Origin: an uncultured Planktomarina sp.
Lineage (GTDB): Bacteria > Pseudomonadota > Alphaproteobacteria > Rhodobacterales > Rhodobacteraceae
Direction: 5' to 3'
Length of the DNA stretch: 64,000 nt
Assembly (NCBI GenBank): GCA_905182425.1
Contig: CAJJBP010000013.1
Span: 39,650 to 103,649, forward strand
Part shown: one piece after another, positions 55,292 to 64,000 of the stretch
Position numbering within the stretch: the first letter of the stretch is position 1
How the letters are laid out: the number at the start of each line of letters is the position of its first letter
The notes under the pieces: generated by a model
What the model saw: the letters and a program-made list of their open reading frames with translations, nothing else
Database searches by the model: none
What the model was told of the DNA's origin: nothing
Program-made: the position numbers and the translations under genes

Positions 55292-56917
55292 CTAAGCGTC
55301 TTTTGCTATGACGCGGAGTTCAAATTTCTGAATTTTGCCAGTAGAGGTCTTGGGTAAATCTTGAAACAAAACCCGTTTTGGTGTTTTGAAACTGGCTAGG
55401 CTACCCCGCACAAAGGAAATTATTTCACCTTCCGATGAAGTATGATCTGGCAAAAGCTCAACAAACGCGCATGGCACCTCACCCCACTTGTCATCTGGCT
55501 TGGCAACGACTGCGCAGAGGCTGACTGCGGGATGGGCCATTATAGCTCCTTCTACCTCAATGCTCGAGATATTTTCACCACCTGAAATAATGATATCTTT
55601 CATGCGATCAGCTATTTGCATCATCCCGTTGGGATGTTGGATGGCAATGTCTTCAGAATGGAAGTAACCGCCTGAAAATGCTTTTTCCGTGGCTGAGGGA
55701 TTTTTGTAATAGCCTTTCATAACGGAGTTACCGCGCATTACTATTTCACCCTGTGTTGATCCATCCATCGGAATTTGGACGCCTCTTTGATCAACGACTG
55801 TGGTCATATCCATCATTGGCATTGCAATACCTTGACGTGCTTTGATCGCAGATCGCGCGTCTTCTTCAAAGTCGTCCCATGCGGAGTTCCAAAGGCATTC
55901 CACAACATGCCCGTATGTTTCGGTCAGGCCATAAACTTGTGTGACATTGAAGCCAAGCTTACCAATTCCAGCTAACGTTGCAGGTGCGGGTGGGGCGCCG
56001 GCTGTGAAAACTTCAACAGTGTGCTCAAACGAGCGGCGATCACTTTCATCGGCATTCACAATCAAATTTAAAACAATGGGAGCGCCGCCGAAATGACTTA
56101 CGCCCTCATCTGCGATCCCATCATAAATAACCTTTGCAGATATATCGCGACAGCCCACAACTGTGCCACCCAACAAGGGCATCATCCATGTATGGTTCCA
56201 CCCATTGCAATGAAAAAGAGGGACTATGGCCATGAACACTGGGTTTAACGTCATACGCCAGCTTATCGGCGTGCCCATTGTCATTAAATACGCACCACGG
56301 TGATGGTATACGACACCTTTTGGCCTGCCCGTTGTGCCAGAGGTATAATTGAGAGCTAGGCTTTCCCATTCATCGTCGGGCATAACCCAAGAATAATTTG
56401 GATCTCCATTTTTTATGAAATCTTCATACTCTGGATATTTACCAGTGGCTTTAAATCCAGCCTCAGTATCAGCAATTTCGATGACCCGAGGTGGTGTGCC
56501 GTCCATGCGATTAAGAGCTGCTTCAACTTCTGGTAGAAACTGTGTATCAACCATGGCTATTTTTGCGCCGCCGTGATCAAAAATATAGGCAATCGTATCA
56601 GCATCGAGCCTGGTATTAATGGTGTTTAGAACTGCGCCACATGCCGGGACGCCGAAGCTTGCCTCTATTTGAGCAGTTATATTTGGAATGAGCGTTGCAA
56701 CAACATCGCCTGGCATGACACCCAGTTTGGTTAGAGAGCTGGCTAACTTGCTTACTCGGGCATGATATTCACGATAGGTTGTGCGATGCGATCCGTAAAC
56801 AACTGCAGTGTGCTCTGCAAAAACTGAAGCCGCCCGCTGTATATGAGATAAGGGCGTAAGAGGCACATAATTTGCTGTGCATTTATTTAAACCGCTTTCG
56901 TCTGCCATCCAGCCCAT
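55292..56917 (-). CDS. dmdB: Acyl-CoA ligase, DmdB-like (3-methylmercaptopropionate-CoA ligase)
   Basis: An AMP-forming ligase of 541 aa with TSGTTGRPKG (P-loop), YGLTETYGHV and the C-terminal catalytic lysine in PKTSTGKIQKF. The N-terminus GWMADESGLNK with ANYVPLTPLSH is like the DmdB group, which activates 3-methylmercaptopropionate from DMSP, but related enzymes use medium-chain acids. I take the ATG at 56917, after GGGAGGA, rather than the open frame from 57064. It lies beside a beta-oxidation cluster, fitting either use. The symbol is tentative. Confidence 0.72.
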   Translation of the reverse strand: MGWMADESGLNKCTANYVPLTPLSHIQRAASVFAEHTAVVYGSHRTTYREYHARVSKLASSLTKLGVMPGDVVATLIPNITAQIEASFGVPACGAVLNTINTRLDADTIAYIFDHGGAKIAMVDTQFLPEVEAALNRMDGTPPRVIEIADTEAGFKATGKYPEYEDFIKNGDPNYSWVMPDDEWESLALNYTSGTTGRPKGVVYHHRGAYLMTMGTPISWRMTLNPVFMAIVPLFHCNGWNHTWMMPLLGGTVVGCRDISAKVIYDGIADEGVSHFGGAPIVLNLIVNADESDRRSFEHTVEVFTAGAPPAPATLAGIGKLGFNVTQVYGLTETYGHVVECLWNSAWDDFEEDARSAIKARQGIAMPMMDMTTVVDQRGVQIPMDGSTQGEIVMRGNSVMKGYYKNPSATEKAFSGGYFHSEDIAIQHPNGMMQIADRMKDIIISGGENISSIEVEGAIMAHPAVSLCAVVAKPDDKWGEVPCAFVELLPDHTSSEGEIISFVRGSLASFKTPKRVLFQDLPKTSTGKIQKFELRVIAKDA

Positions 56918-56987
56918 GTCGCATTCCTCCCATTTGATTGGCACTATCGTGCTTGCACGAAAGTTTTCAAGAGGCCATGCATTGGAA

Positions 56988-57893
56988 ATGGACGAAAAAT
57001 CAAAAACAGTTGCGTCAATTTTGTTAATGGTGACCGGAATGGCGATTGTTGGTGTCATCGACAATTTTGTAAAATTTATTGCTATCGAAATTGGCCTTTG
57101 GCAATTTCACTTTTTACGTAGTTTGATAGCAGTACCTGTAATCGTTCTTTTTGGACTTGCTGTGGGTTGGAAGTTGAAGCCTAAACGCATCTGGCCAGTT
57201 CTTGGACGGAATATGTTTTTAGCTAGTGCAATGTTTATATATTTTGGCAGTTTGGGTTTCTTCCCGATCTCAGCTGTAGCGGCAGGGCTGTTTACCGCGC
57301 CTGTGTTGGTAATGTTAATTGATGCTGTATGGTCTCGGAGGGCTATTGGTCCAATAAGGCTAATGACCGCCTTTGCTGGGTTTGTGGGAACGCTTATGGT
57401 GCTGAACCCTGAGGTTGGTGGGTTGAGTTGGGCTAACCTTATTCCCGTGATTGCAGGACTGATGTATGCGTTTGGAAACGTGGCTACGCGTAAATGGTGT
57501 GAGGGTGAAAGTGCTGTTGCACTCTTATGGTCCTATATGTTCCTTATGCTAGTTTTTGGCGGCATCGGTATTCTATATTTTTATTTTATTCCAGGTGATC
57601 AGAACAACTATCTAACTCGAGCCTGGGTTTGGCCCTCTTTTCAGGTCTGGATTTGGATAATTATCCAAGCTATTTTTTCGCTTGTTGGTTTAGGCTTTAT
57701 AATGAAGGCTTACCTCATTGGAGAAGTTACTTACGTCTCAATCTTCGAATATTCAATGCTTATTTTTGCCAGTATTACAGCCTGGTTACTCTTTGGTGAA
57801 ATGCTAGGGATCGTGGGCTTATGTGGAATTGGAATTATTATTGGAACTGGTATTTTAATAACTATAAGATCTCGTACGGCTCCGACTGTTTAA
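56988..57893 (+). CDS. EamA/DMT family transporter
   Basis: A ten-helix drug/metabolite exporter-like protein of about 301 aa with two EamA repeats; the RHAT-like region is near the N-terminus and a second copy after residue 150 (NLIPVIAGLMYAFGNVATRKW). I use the ATG at 56988; the open frame extends upstream to 56877 over the opposed gene. It is divergent from the DmdB-like ligase, with about 70 bases between. Substrate unknown. Confidence 0.82.
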   Translation: MDEKSKTVASILLMVTGMAIVGVIDNFVKFIAIEIGLWQFHFLRSLIAVPVIVLFGLAVGWKLKPKRIWPVLGRNMFLASAMFIYFGSLGFFPISAVAAGLFTAPVLVMLIDAVWSRRAIGPIRLMTAFAGFVGTLMVLNPEVGGLSWANLIPVIAGLMYAFGNVATRKWCEGESAVALLWSYMFLMLVFGGIGILYFYFIPGDQNNYLTRAWVWPSFQVWIWIIIQAIFSLVGLGFIMKAYLIGEVTYVSIFEYSMLIFASITAWLLFGEMLGIVGLCGIGIIIGTGILITIRSRTAPTV

Positions 57894-57950
57894 CTAAACG
57901 GGTTAGATGCGTCGCCAAGCAGGCAGCGCATCTAATGAGGAGTAGTTAGG

Positions 57951-60134
57951 TTATGCTGCGAAACGAGAGTAAAACCCGTCACCTTCTTCTGCCATTTCAA
58001 GCAGTAAATCAGGCGCTTTGAACCGTGGCCCATAGCTGGCCTCTAAATCATCACAGCGTGCGGCGGCATAACTTGCCCCCAACATGTCAAACCATGACAA
58101 TGGACCACCTGTCCAAGGCGCGAAGCCCCAGCCTAGTATTGCTCCCACATCGCCTTCACGTACATCCATCAGAACACCCTCCTCTAACGCGCGTACGGCT
58201 TCTAAGGTTTGAGCAAACATCAGGCGATGTTGGACCTCAAGTAAATCAAGGTTTGCACCGTCCTTGGTGTATTGGTCGCGTAGCCCTTGCCAGATACCGA
58301 CACGTTTACCACGAGCATCATACTCATAGAAGCCAGCCGCTGACTTACGTCCCAAACGGCCCTGATCAAAAAGCCAAAACAAAACTTCGTCTGCTTCATC
58401 GTTATCATAGGCCTCACCCATTGCTTCTTTCGTAGCTTTGGCTATCTTAACCCCAAGGTCGATTGATGTTTCGTCATTAAGTTGAAGTGGTCCAAGCGGC
58501 ATTCCCATCAACTTTGCAGCATTCTCAATCAATGCAGGCTCTACGCCTTCCTTGACCATGCGAATGCCCTCATTGATGTAGGGTATGATACACCGGTTGG
58601 CATAGAAAAAACGGGCATCGTTAACCACAATAGGTGTCTTGCGGATCTGACGTACGTAATCCAACGCTTTTGCTACAGCACGGTCACCAGTGTTTTTGCC
58701 CTTGATGATCTCGACTAACAGCATTTTTTCAACAGGACTGAAAAAGTGTATACCAATGAATTGTTCGGGGCGCACACTCGATTTTGCCAAATCGGAAATT
58801 GGCAGGGTTGAGGTGTTGGTTGCGAAGATACAATCTTCAGGGATAATAGCCTCTACCGCCTTGGTAACCGTAGCTTTGATTGACGGGTCTTCAAAAACTG
58901 CTTCAATTATCAAATCGCAATCTGACAAAGTTTTATAGTCAGCTGTTGCAGTGATATTTTTTAATAAGGTCTCTTTCTGCTCTACCGTCGTTTTTTTACG
59001 CGCAATTCCTTTATCGCAATAAGCTTCGACATAGGCTTTACCTTTGTCTGCACTTTCCTGCTTTTGGTCTATCAGCACAACTTCAATGCCAGCCTGTGCT
59101 GAAACCAAAGCGATTCCCGCTCCCATCATACCAGCACCCACGACCCCAACTTTAAGAGTGGTTTGGTCTGGTAGTCCGGCGGGCCGTACCGCACCTTTTT
59201 CTAAAGCCCCTTTATTGATAAATAGGCTACGGATCATGTTAGAAGAAGACGGATTAACTAATACGGAGGTGAAGTGCCGTGTTTCAATTTTTAGCGCAGT
59301 ATCGAACGGGACTAAAGCGCCCTCATAAACCGCACTAAGTAATGCTTTGGCCGCGGGATAAACACCCATCGTATTACCGTTCACCATGGCTGAAGCTCCA
59401 ACAAAAGTCATGAAACCGGCTGGGTGGTAGGGTGTTCCTCCAGGCATTTTATAGCCCTTAGCATCCCAAACTTTAACCAGATCTGCATCTTTTGCCGCTA
59501 AAATCCAAGCTTTAGCATCATCCATTGGGGTCATGCTAACAGCATCAATAATACCTGCAGCTTTTGCTTTAGAAGGGTTGTTTAGTTTGCCTTCCAGTAA
59601 AATGGCACTGGCGCCCATTGCACCCAATTTGCGGACGAGGCGGGTGGTGCCACCTGCACCGGGAAAAATACCAACTTTTATTTCTGGTAAGCCAATTTTA
59701 GCCTTGGGGTTGTCTGCCGCAATAATGTGATGGCACGCAAGTGGAATTTCCAAACCAATACCTAGTGCAGTTCCAGGCAAGACAGCCACAAAAGGTTTGC
59801 CGCCTTTCTTAGTTTTGAAATCCATACCAGCAAGTTCAATTTTGCGAAGGATTTTATGAATTTGAGTAACCATCTCAAAGCAACCTTGTGCTGGGTTTTC
59901 TGGATTTTTTTCTTTGGTTTGTGCAATCACACTTAAATCCATACCCGCTGCAAAATCTGACTTTGCAGATGTGATTATGACTCCCTTGACCGTTTCATCA
60001 GCAAGACAGTCATCGACCATTACGTCAAGATCGAAGAAACCCTGTTCGCTCATCACGTTCATTGGGCGCTCATAGCAATCCCAAGTTATTGTGGCGATGC
60101 CGTCAGCATCATGTGTTTTGGTAAAATCAGACAT
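57951..60134 (-). CDS. fadJ: Fatty acid oxidation complex alpha subunit, enoyl-CoA hydratase/3-hydroxyacyl-CoA dehydrogenase (FadJ type)
   Basis: A 727-aa bifunctional enzyme with hydratase first and dehydrogenase second. The crotonase part shows AAGMDLSVIA and GLPEIKVGIFPGAGGT; the dehydrogenase has the NAD loop GAGMMGAGIAL followed by GIHFFSPVEKM. The start at 60134 follows AAGGGA and fits the family; the open frame begins at 60149. It works with the downstream-encoded thiolase and acyl-CoA dehydrogenase in the same minus-strand cluster, read from about 64 kb to 58 kb. The 136 bases before the thiolase stop are non-coding. Confidence 0.92.
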   Translation of the reverse strand: MSDFTKTHDADGIATITWDCYERPMNVMSEQGFFDLDVMVDDCLADETVKGVIITSAKSDFAAGMDLSVIAQTKEKNPENPAQGCFEMVTQIHKILRKIELAGMDFKTKKGGKPFVAVLPGTALGIGLEIPLACHHIIAADNPKAKIGLPEIKVGIFPGAGGTTRLVRKLGAMGASAILLEGKLNNPSKAKAAGIIDAVSMTPMDDAKAWILAAKDADLVKVWDAKGYKMPGGTPYHPAGFMTFVGASAMVNGNTMGVYPAAKALLSAVYEGALVPFDTALKIETRHFTSVLVNPSSSNMIRSLFINKGALEKGAVRPAGLPDQTTLKVGVVGAGMMGAGIALVSAQAGIEVVLIDQKQESADKGKAYVEAYCDKGIARKKTTVEQKETLLKNITATADYKTLSDCDLIIEAVFEDPSIKATVTKAVEAIIPEDCIFATNTSTLPISDLAKSSVRPEQFIGIHFFSPVEKMLLVEIIKGKNTGDRAVAKALDYVRQIRKTPIVVNDARFFYANRCIIPYINEGIRMVKEGVEPALIENAAKLMGMPLGPLQLNDETSIDLGVKIAKATKEAMGEAYDNDEADEVLFWLFDQGRLGRKSAAGFYEYDARGKRVGIWQGLRDQYTKDGANLDLLEVQHRLMFAQTLEAVRALEEGVLMDVREGDVGAILGWGFAPWTGGPLSWFDMLGASYAAARCDDLEASYGPRFKAPDLLLEMAEEGDGFYSRFAA

Positions 60135-60285
60135 CTGATATCCCTTCATATTGGGTCTGGCCGAGCTACCTTAACAAAGTGGCCCAAAGCATTTATAGCA
60201 TAACTAAGGCGTGGAGTTTCGCCTGCGCGGATTAACACGGCAGGAGCAAATCATAGTCCAAATCCTTGCTGTGGTAAGCACAGCT

Positions 60286-61498
60286 TCAAACGCGCTCAAT
60301 AATGGTTGCTGCACCCATTCCTGACGCAACACAAAGCGTAGCAAGTCCGGTGCCTTTACCACTGCGTTCTAACTCATCGAGCAAGGTTCCGATTATAATC
60401 GCACCCGTCGCGCCCAAAGGGTGACCCATAGCGATAGAGCCACCGTTAACGTTTACTCTGCTTTCATCCACGCTGAAGGCCTGCATGAAGCGAAGCACAA
60501 CGGATGCAAAAGCCTCGTTGACCTCAAACAAATCAATGTCGTCAATTGACATACCGCTCTCGGCAAGAATTTTTTCAGTTACTGGGACCTGGGCCTGTTA
60601 GCATGATGGTGGGGTCGGTCCCAATTTTTGCAGTTGAGCGAATGATTGCCCTTGGTTTGATCCCATTAGCCTGACCATATTCTTTGGATCCAATTAAAAC
60701 ACCTGCCGCGCCGTCAACGATTCCGGAGGAGTTTCCTGCATGGTGGATGTGGTTGATCTGCTCAAGGTGTGGATATTTCATTAGAGCAATTTTATCGAAA
60801 CCAGGCATGCTCTCACCCATATCTTTAAACGCAGGTTTCAGCCCACCGAGAGATTGCATGTCTGTACCAGGACGCAGATATTCGTCACGCTCTAATATTG
60901 GCAATCCATTGATATCGCGCACTGCTACAACTGAACCGTTAAAGCGCTTATCTGCCCATGCCGCGGCAGCACGCTTTTGACTTTCAACTGCCAACATATC
61001 CGCATCATCGCGTGAGAAGCCATACTCGGTGGCAATGATGTCTGCAGAAATACCTTGAGGCACAAAGTAGTGTTCCATGGTCAAGGACGGATCAACGGCA
61101 ATGGCTGCGCCATCGCTGCCCATCGTAATCCGGCTCATCATTTCAACTCCGCCAGCGATGTAAGCAGCGCCGGCCCCGCCTTTGATTTGATTAGCAGCTA
61201 GATTGACGGCTTCCATGCCGCTTGCGCAAAAGCGGTTAATTGAAAGCCCTGGAATGCTCTGATCCAATTCAGATGCCAAGACTGCGGTTCGGGCTAGGCA
61301 TCCACCTTGCTCCATGACTTGGGTAGCATTGCCCCAAATAACATCTTCAACAGCATGACCTTCAAGCCCATTACGTTTCTTTAAAGCATTTAAAACCACT
61401 GCAGACAGGCGAGATGCTGTGACCTCATGCAGACTGCCGTCTTTACGGCCCTTGCCCCGAGGGGTACGTATTGCATCATAAATATAGGCTTCGGTCAT
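60286..61498 (-). pseudogene. fadA: Acetyl-CoA C-acetyltransferase (thiolase), one-base frameshift
   Basis: A thiolase that would cleave 3-ketoacyl-CoA. As written the frame stops at 60575 after TGPGPSN, but the next frame continues [12 protein letters not shown] and then [12 protein letters not shown] and the active-site C-terminus [15 protein letters not shown]. The whole is 403 aa after removing one base in a short C run near 60587, the normal length. The active cysteine in NRFCASGMEAVN (N-terminal half) and the final CVASG are intact. This may be a real frameshift or a sequence error. It follows the GST by 11 bases. Confidence 0.8.
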
Positions 61499-61509
61499 TT
61501 TCTTTTCCT

Positions 61510-62142
61510 TTAAACGCGATCAGAAGGGTTGCCGGGCATCAAGTCATACGGGTGTTTCCAACCGGGTGTTGTCTCAATCTGTTTCAGCCATTCATCTATA
61601 TTGGGCCAGTCAGTCCGCACAAATCCATAGGGTTCTGGGTAAAATAGATATCCACAGTTTGCTATATCAGCGATTGTCATATCCTTGCCAACAAGCCATG
61701 TACGGCCCTCAAGGTGTGTGTTAATCGTCTTAAGCGCTCCGATCATTCGATTTTGCACGAATTTAATAGCCTCGTGAGGGCGCTTGTCCTCAGGCAGAAA
61801 ATTCAGCAAAAATCGGGTAATACCTGCTTGGGATGACATTTTGTGATTATCAAAAAGAATCCAGCGGAGAACTTCATATTTATCTTCAGGCACACCACCT
61901 AATCTGCCGCTTTGATCTACCGCCCATTGTTGAATTGCTCCTGATTGTGACAGTTTGAAATCGCCATCGATTAATACAGGGGCTTCAGCCATTATATTCA
62001 GCTCACGGTATGCATCGCTGCGCATTTGTCCACTAAAGAAATCAACAAATACAGGAGCCCAATTGATCCCTGCAAGTTCTAATGTCAGCGCCGCCTTGTA
62101 GGCGTTACCACTCTCTCCAAAGCAATGCAGCTGGACAGTCAT
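61510..62142 (-). CDS. Glutathione S-transferase family protein
   Basis: A 210-aa protein with a thioredoxin-like N-terminal domain (LHCFGESGNAYKAALTLEL, then APVLIDGDFKLSQSGAI with the glutathione SQSGAI loop) and an all-helical C-terminus (DMTIADIANCGYL). Such GSTs are often found in Roseobacter beta-oxidation clusters; the specific reaction is unknown. It lies between the acyl-CoA dehydrogenase and the thiolase, close to both, on the same strand. Confidence 0.84.
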   Translation of the reverse strand: MTVQLHCFGESGNAYKAALTLELAGINWAPVFVDFFSGQMRSDAYRELNIMAEAPVLIDGDFKLSQSGAIQQWAVDQSGRLGGVPEDKYEVLRWILFDNHKMSSQAGITRFLLNFLPEDKRPHEAIKFVQNRMIGALKTINTHLEGRTWLVGKDMTIADIANCGYLFYPEPYGFVRTDWPNIDEWLKQIETTPGWKHPYDLMPGNPSDRV

Positions 62143-62241
62143 AATTATCTCCTAAAAATTCTCTACTTGATTAAGTATTTTGGTGTTTAGTGATATTAGC
62201 CTCACAGATGTAACCTCTATATTACTGGAAGTGTTGTATGC

Positions 62242-64000
62242 TCAAAAAGCAGATGCATCCAATTCCATAACACTTTTAGCGCCAGATGTTATTCTAGCCA
62301 AATGCAAACCTGTAGCAGGGAGTTGGCGCGCCATGTAATAACGTCCCGTACTTAGTTTTGTTTCATAAAATTCAGTATCCGCAGTGCCGTCACCTAGCGC
62401 AGATTGCGCTGCTTTTGCCATTTGCGCCCACATTAATCCTAGGCAGACATGTCCAAACATATGCATGAAATCGTTGGAGCCTGCCAAAGCATTGTTGGGA
62501 TCCTTTATGCCATTTTGCATAAAATACATCATTGCTGCCTGAAGATCTTTAGACGCTTGCTTTAGTGGTTCGACAAATTCGGGTAATTCTGGATTATTTC
62601 TGCAGAAGTCTTTCACAATTTCAAAGAATGCAATGGCATGTTTGCCACCATCTTGACCTAACTTCCGGCCCACCAAATCAAGAGCCTGAACGCCGTTTGC
62701 ACCTTCATAAATCATAGCAATACGGGCATCACGGGTAAACTGTGACATGCCCCATTCCTCAATATAACCGTGGCCTCCGTAAACTTGCTGGGCTTGCACG
62801 GTCATTGCGTAACCTTGATCTGTGAGAAAGCCTTTAACCACGGGTGTCAGAAGAGACAGAAGGCCATCGGCGTTGGTATCGCCTTGGCGTTGAGATTGGT
62901 CAAAAAGAGATGACCCCCAAAGAATAAATGCACGCGCGCCCTCGATAAAACTTTTCTGATCCATCAGGCTGCGACGGATATCTGGGTGAACAATCAGTGG
63001 ATCAGCTGGACCGTCAGGGTTCTTTATGCCTGTGACATCACGCCCTTGAAGCCGGTCTTTGGCGTAAATAACAGCATTTTGATAAGCAATGCTGGCTTGT
63101 CCCAAACCTTGCATGCCGACTCCCAGCCGTGCCTCATTCATCATAGTAAACATAGCCCGCATACCTTTATGAGTTTCGCCCAGAACATAACCCGTGGCCC
63201 CATCATAATTCATCACACATGTGGAATTGCCGTGGATGCCCATTTTTTCTTCAATTGCACCACAGCTCAGATTATTACGTACCCCAAGGCTTCCATCTTC
63301 GTTTACAAGAAACTTAGGAACAATAAAGAGTGTAACCCCTTTTATCCCATCAGGACCGCCTGGAATTTTTGCCAAAACGAGATGGATAATATTTTCGGCC
63401 ATATCATGCTCACCTGATGATATGAAAATCTTTTGACCAGTTATTGCAAAGCTGCCGTTTTTGTTTATTTCGGCTTTTGTTCGCATGAGACCCAGATCAG
63501 TTCCACAATGTGGTTCGGTCAAGTTCATGGTTCCTGTCCATTCGCATGAGACCAAATTGGGTAGATAGGTGTCTTTCTGAGCTTCGGTTCCGTGGGCTAA
63601 AATTGCTGATGCAGCGCCGTGTGTTAGTCCATGGTACATGGACAGTGCCTGGTTTGCTGCAAGAAAATGTTCATTCACAGCAGATCCCATCACAGCAGGC
63701 ATATTTTGACCACCATATTGTTCAGGCATGTCCACTCCTGCCCAACCCCCTTCTTTTAGTTGGTCAAACGCTTTTTTGAAACCTGTTGGGGTTCGCACGA
63801 CTCCATTTTCAAGGGAACAACCTTCTTTGTCGCCGACAGCATTCAACGGTGCCATTATTTCTGACGCTAAACGACCAGATTCACCAAGAACTGCGGTCGT
63901 AAAATCAGGATCTAAATCTGCATAGCCGGGGATATTTGAAGCACCAACCTTAAGAACTTCTTGCAATATAAATTGTTGATCTTTGGTTGGGGCGATATAG
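62242..64000 (-). CDS. Acyl-CoA dehydrogenase, C-terminally extended class (partial, runs off window)
   Basis: A flavoprotein dehydrogenase of at least 586 aa; the frame is still open at the window edge, where it reads [19 protein letters not shown], so its start lies beyond 64000. It has [11 protein letters not shown] (substrate/FAD region), [17 protein letters not shown] (with the catalytic glutamate) and the long C-terminal domain of the large class that includes DmdC. The class oxidises acyl-CoA or methylmercaptopropionyl-CoA; substrate is not decided by sequence. It heads the cluster read toward fadJ. Confidence 0.88.
   Translation of the reverse strand, partial: YIAPTKDQQFILQEVLKVGASNIPGYADLDPDFTTAVLGESGRLASEIMAPLNAVGDKEGCSLENGVVRTPTGFKKAFDQLKEGGWAGVDMPEQYGGQNMPAVMGSAVNEHFLAANQALSMYHGLTHGAASAILAHGTEAQKDTYLPNLVSCEWTGTMNLTEPHCGTDLGLMRTKAEINKNGSFAITGQKIFISSGEHDMAENIIHLVLAKIPGGPDGIKGVTLFIVPKFLVNEDGSLGVRNNLSCGAIEEKMGIHGNSTCVMNYDGATGYVLGETHKGMRAMFTMMNEARLGVGMQGLGQASIAYQNAVIYAKDRLQGRDVTGIKNPDGPADPLIVHPDIRRSLMDQKSFIEGARAFILWGSSLFDQSQRQGDTNADGLLSLLTPVVKGFLTDQGYAMTVQAQQVYGGHGYIEEWGMSQFTRDARIAMIYEGANGVQALDLVGRKLGQDGGKHAIAFFEIVKDFCRNNPELPEFVEPLKQASKDLQAAMMYFMQNGIKDPNNALAGSNDFMHMFGHVCLGLMWAQMAKAAQSALGDGTADTEFYETKLSTGRYYMARQLPATGLHLARITSGAKSVMELDASAF

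Noticed and set aside
1..64000. CRISPR arrays, prophage, insertion sequences or defence genes
   Set aside because: No regular repeat-spacer pattern, transposase, integrase or phage-type protein was seen on either strand.

Overview
The window looks like a chromosome segment of a marine alphaproteobacterium of the Rhodobacterales (Roseobacter group). Pointers are a GcrA cell-cycle regulator, an xsc-pta-soeABC sulfonate-sulfur block, a DUF1467 protein beside methylmalonyl-CoA epimerase, MeaB and PrpE of propionate metabolism, and a DmdB-like acyl-CoA ligase beside a beta-oxidation cluster. Base composition is moderate in most genes but clearly more AT-rich in the first 3.3 kb. Genus and species cannot be fixed from the sequence alone. 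No tRNA, rRNA, CRISPR array, insertion sequence or prophage was seen.

Layout: 0-3.3 kb, an AT-rich polyamine-type ABC importer operon (ATPase and two permeases); 3.3-4.0 kb, gene debris including a decayed taurine/sulfonate transporter permease; 4.1-8.5 kb, a minus-strand operon (FadN-like bifunctional beta-oxidation enzyme, alpha/beta hydrolase, MetY-like sulfhydrylase); 9.1-17.2 kb, the opposed operon xsc-pta-soeA-hydrolase-soeB-soeC, which turns sulfoacetaldehyde into acetyl-CoA and sulfite and then oxidises the sulfite; 17.3-24.4 kb, tdk, carB, aspS, epimerase and DUF1467; 24.5-31.1 kb, nitroreductase, histone-deacetylase-like hydrolase, M48 lipoprotein, DgkA, IMPACT-domain protein, rimO, gcrA and an ABC-2 permease; 31.3-35.0 kb, argD, argF, gnd; 35.0-39.4 kb, hrpB, a frameshifted DUF3108 gene and meaB; 39.6-41.9 kb, rpmB and lepA; 42.0-45.3 kb, a decayed phnA/yjdM, a hydrolase, a VOC protein and a heavily frameshifted glyA; 45.4-49.6 kb, nadK, prpE and a VOC-cupin fusion; 49.7-54.1 kb, a tightly overlapped nucleoside-salvage operon cdd-deoA-deoB-add-upp; 54.2-64 kb, a degenerate M48-like membrane protein, a DmdB-like ligase, a DMT exporter and a beta-oxidation cluster (fadJ-type, frameshifted thiolase, GST, acyl-CoA dehydrogenase running off the window end).

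The most unusual points are an alpha/beta hydrolase embedded in, and translationally coupled to, the soe operon; a taurine-type permease decayed next to an intact xsc pathway; broken genes of two kinds, true decay with deletions (tauC, phnA) versus one-base insertions in otherwise perfect genes (glyA with at least eight, thiolase, DUF3108), the latter possibly sequence errors; paired inverted repeats plus an FNR-type box between glyA and nadK; and a lepA that appears leaderless. I did not find a clearly novel defence or mobile system.
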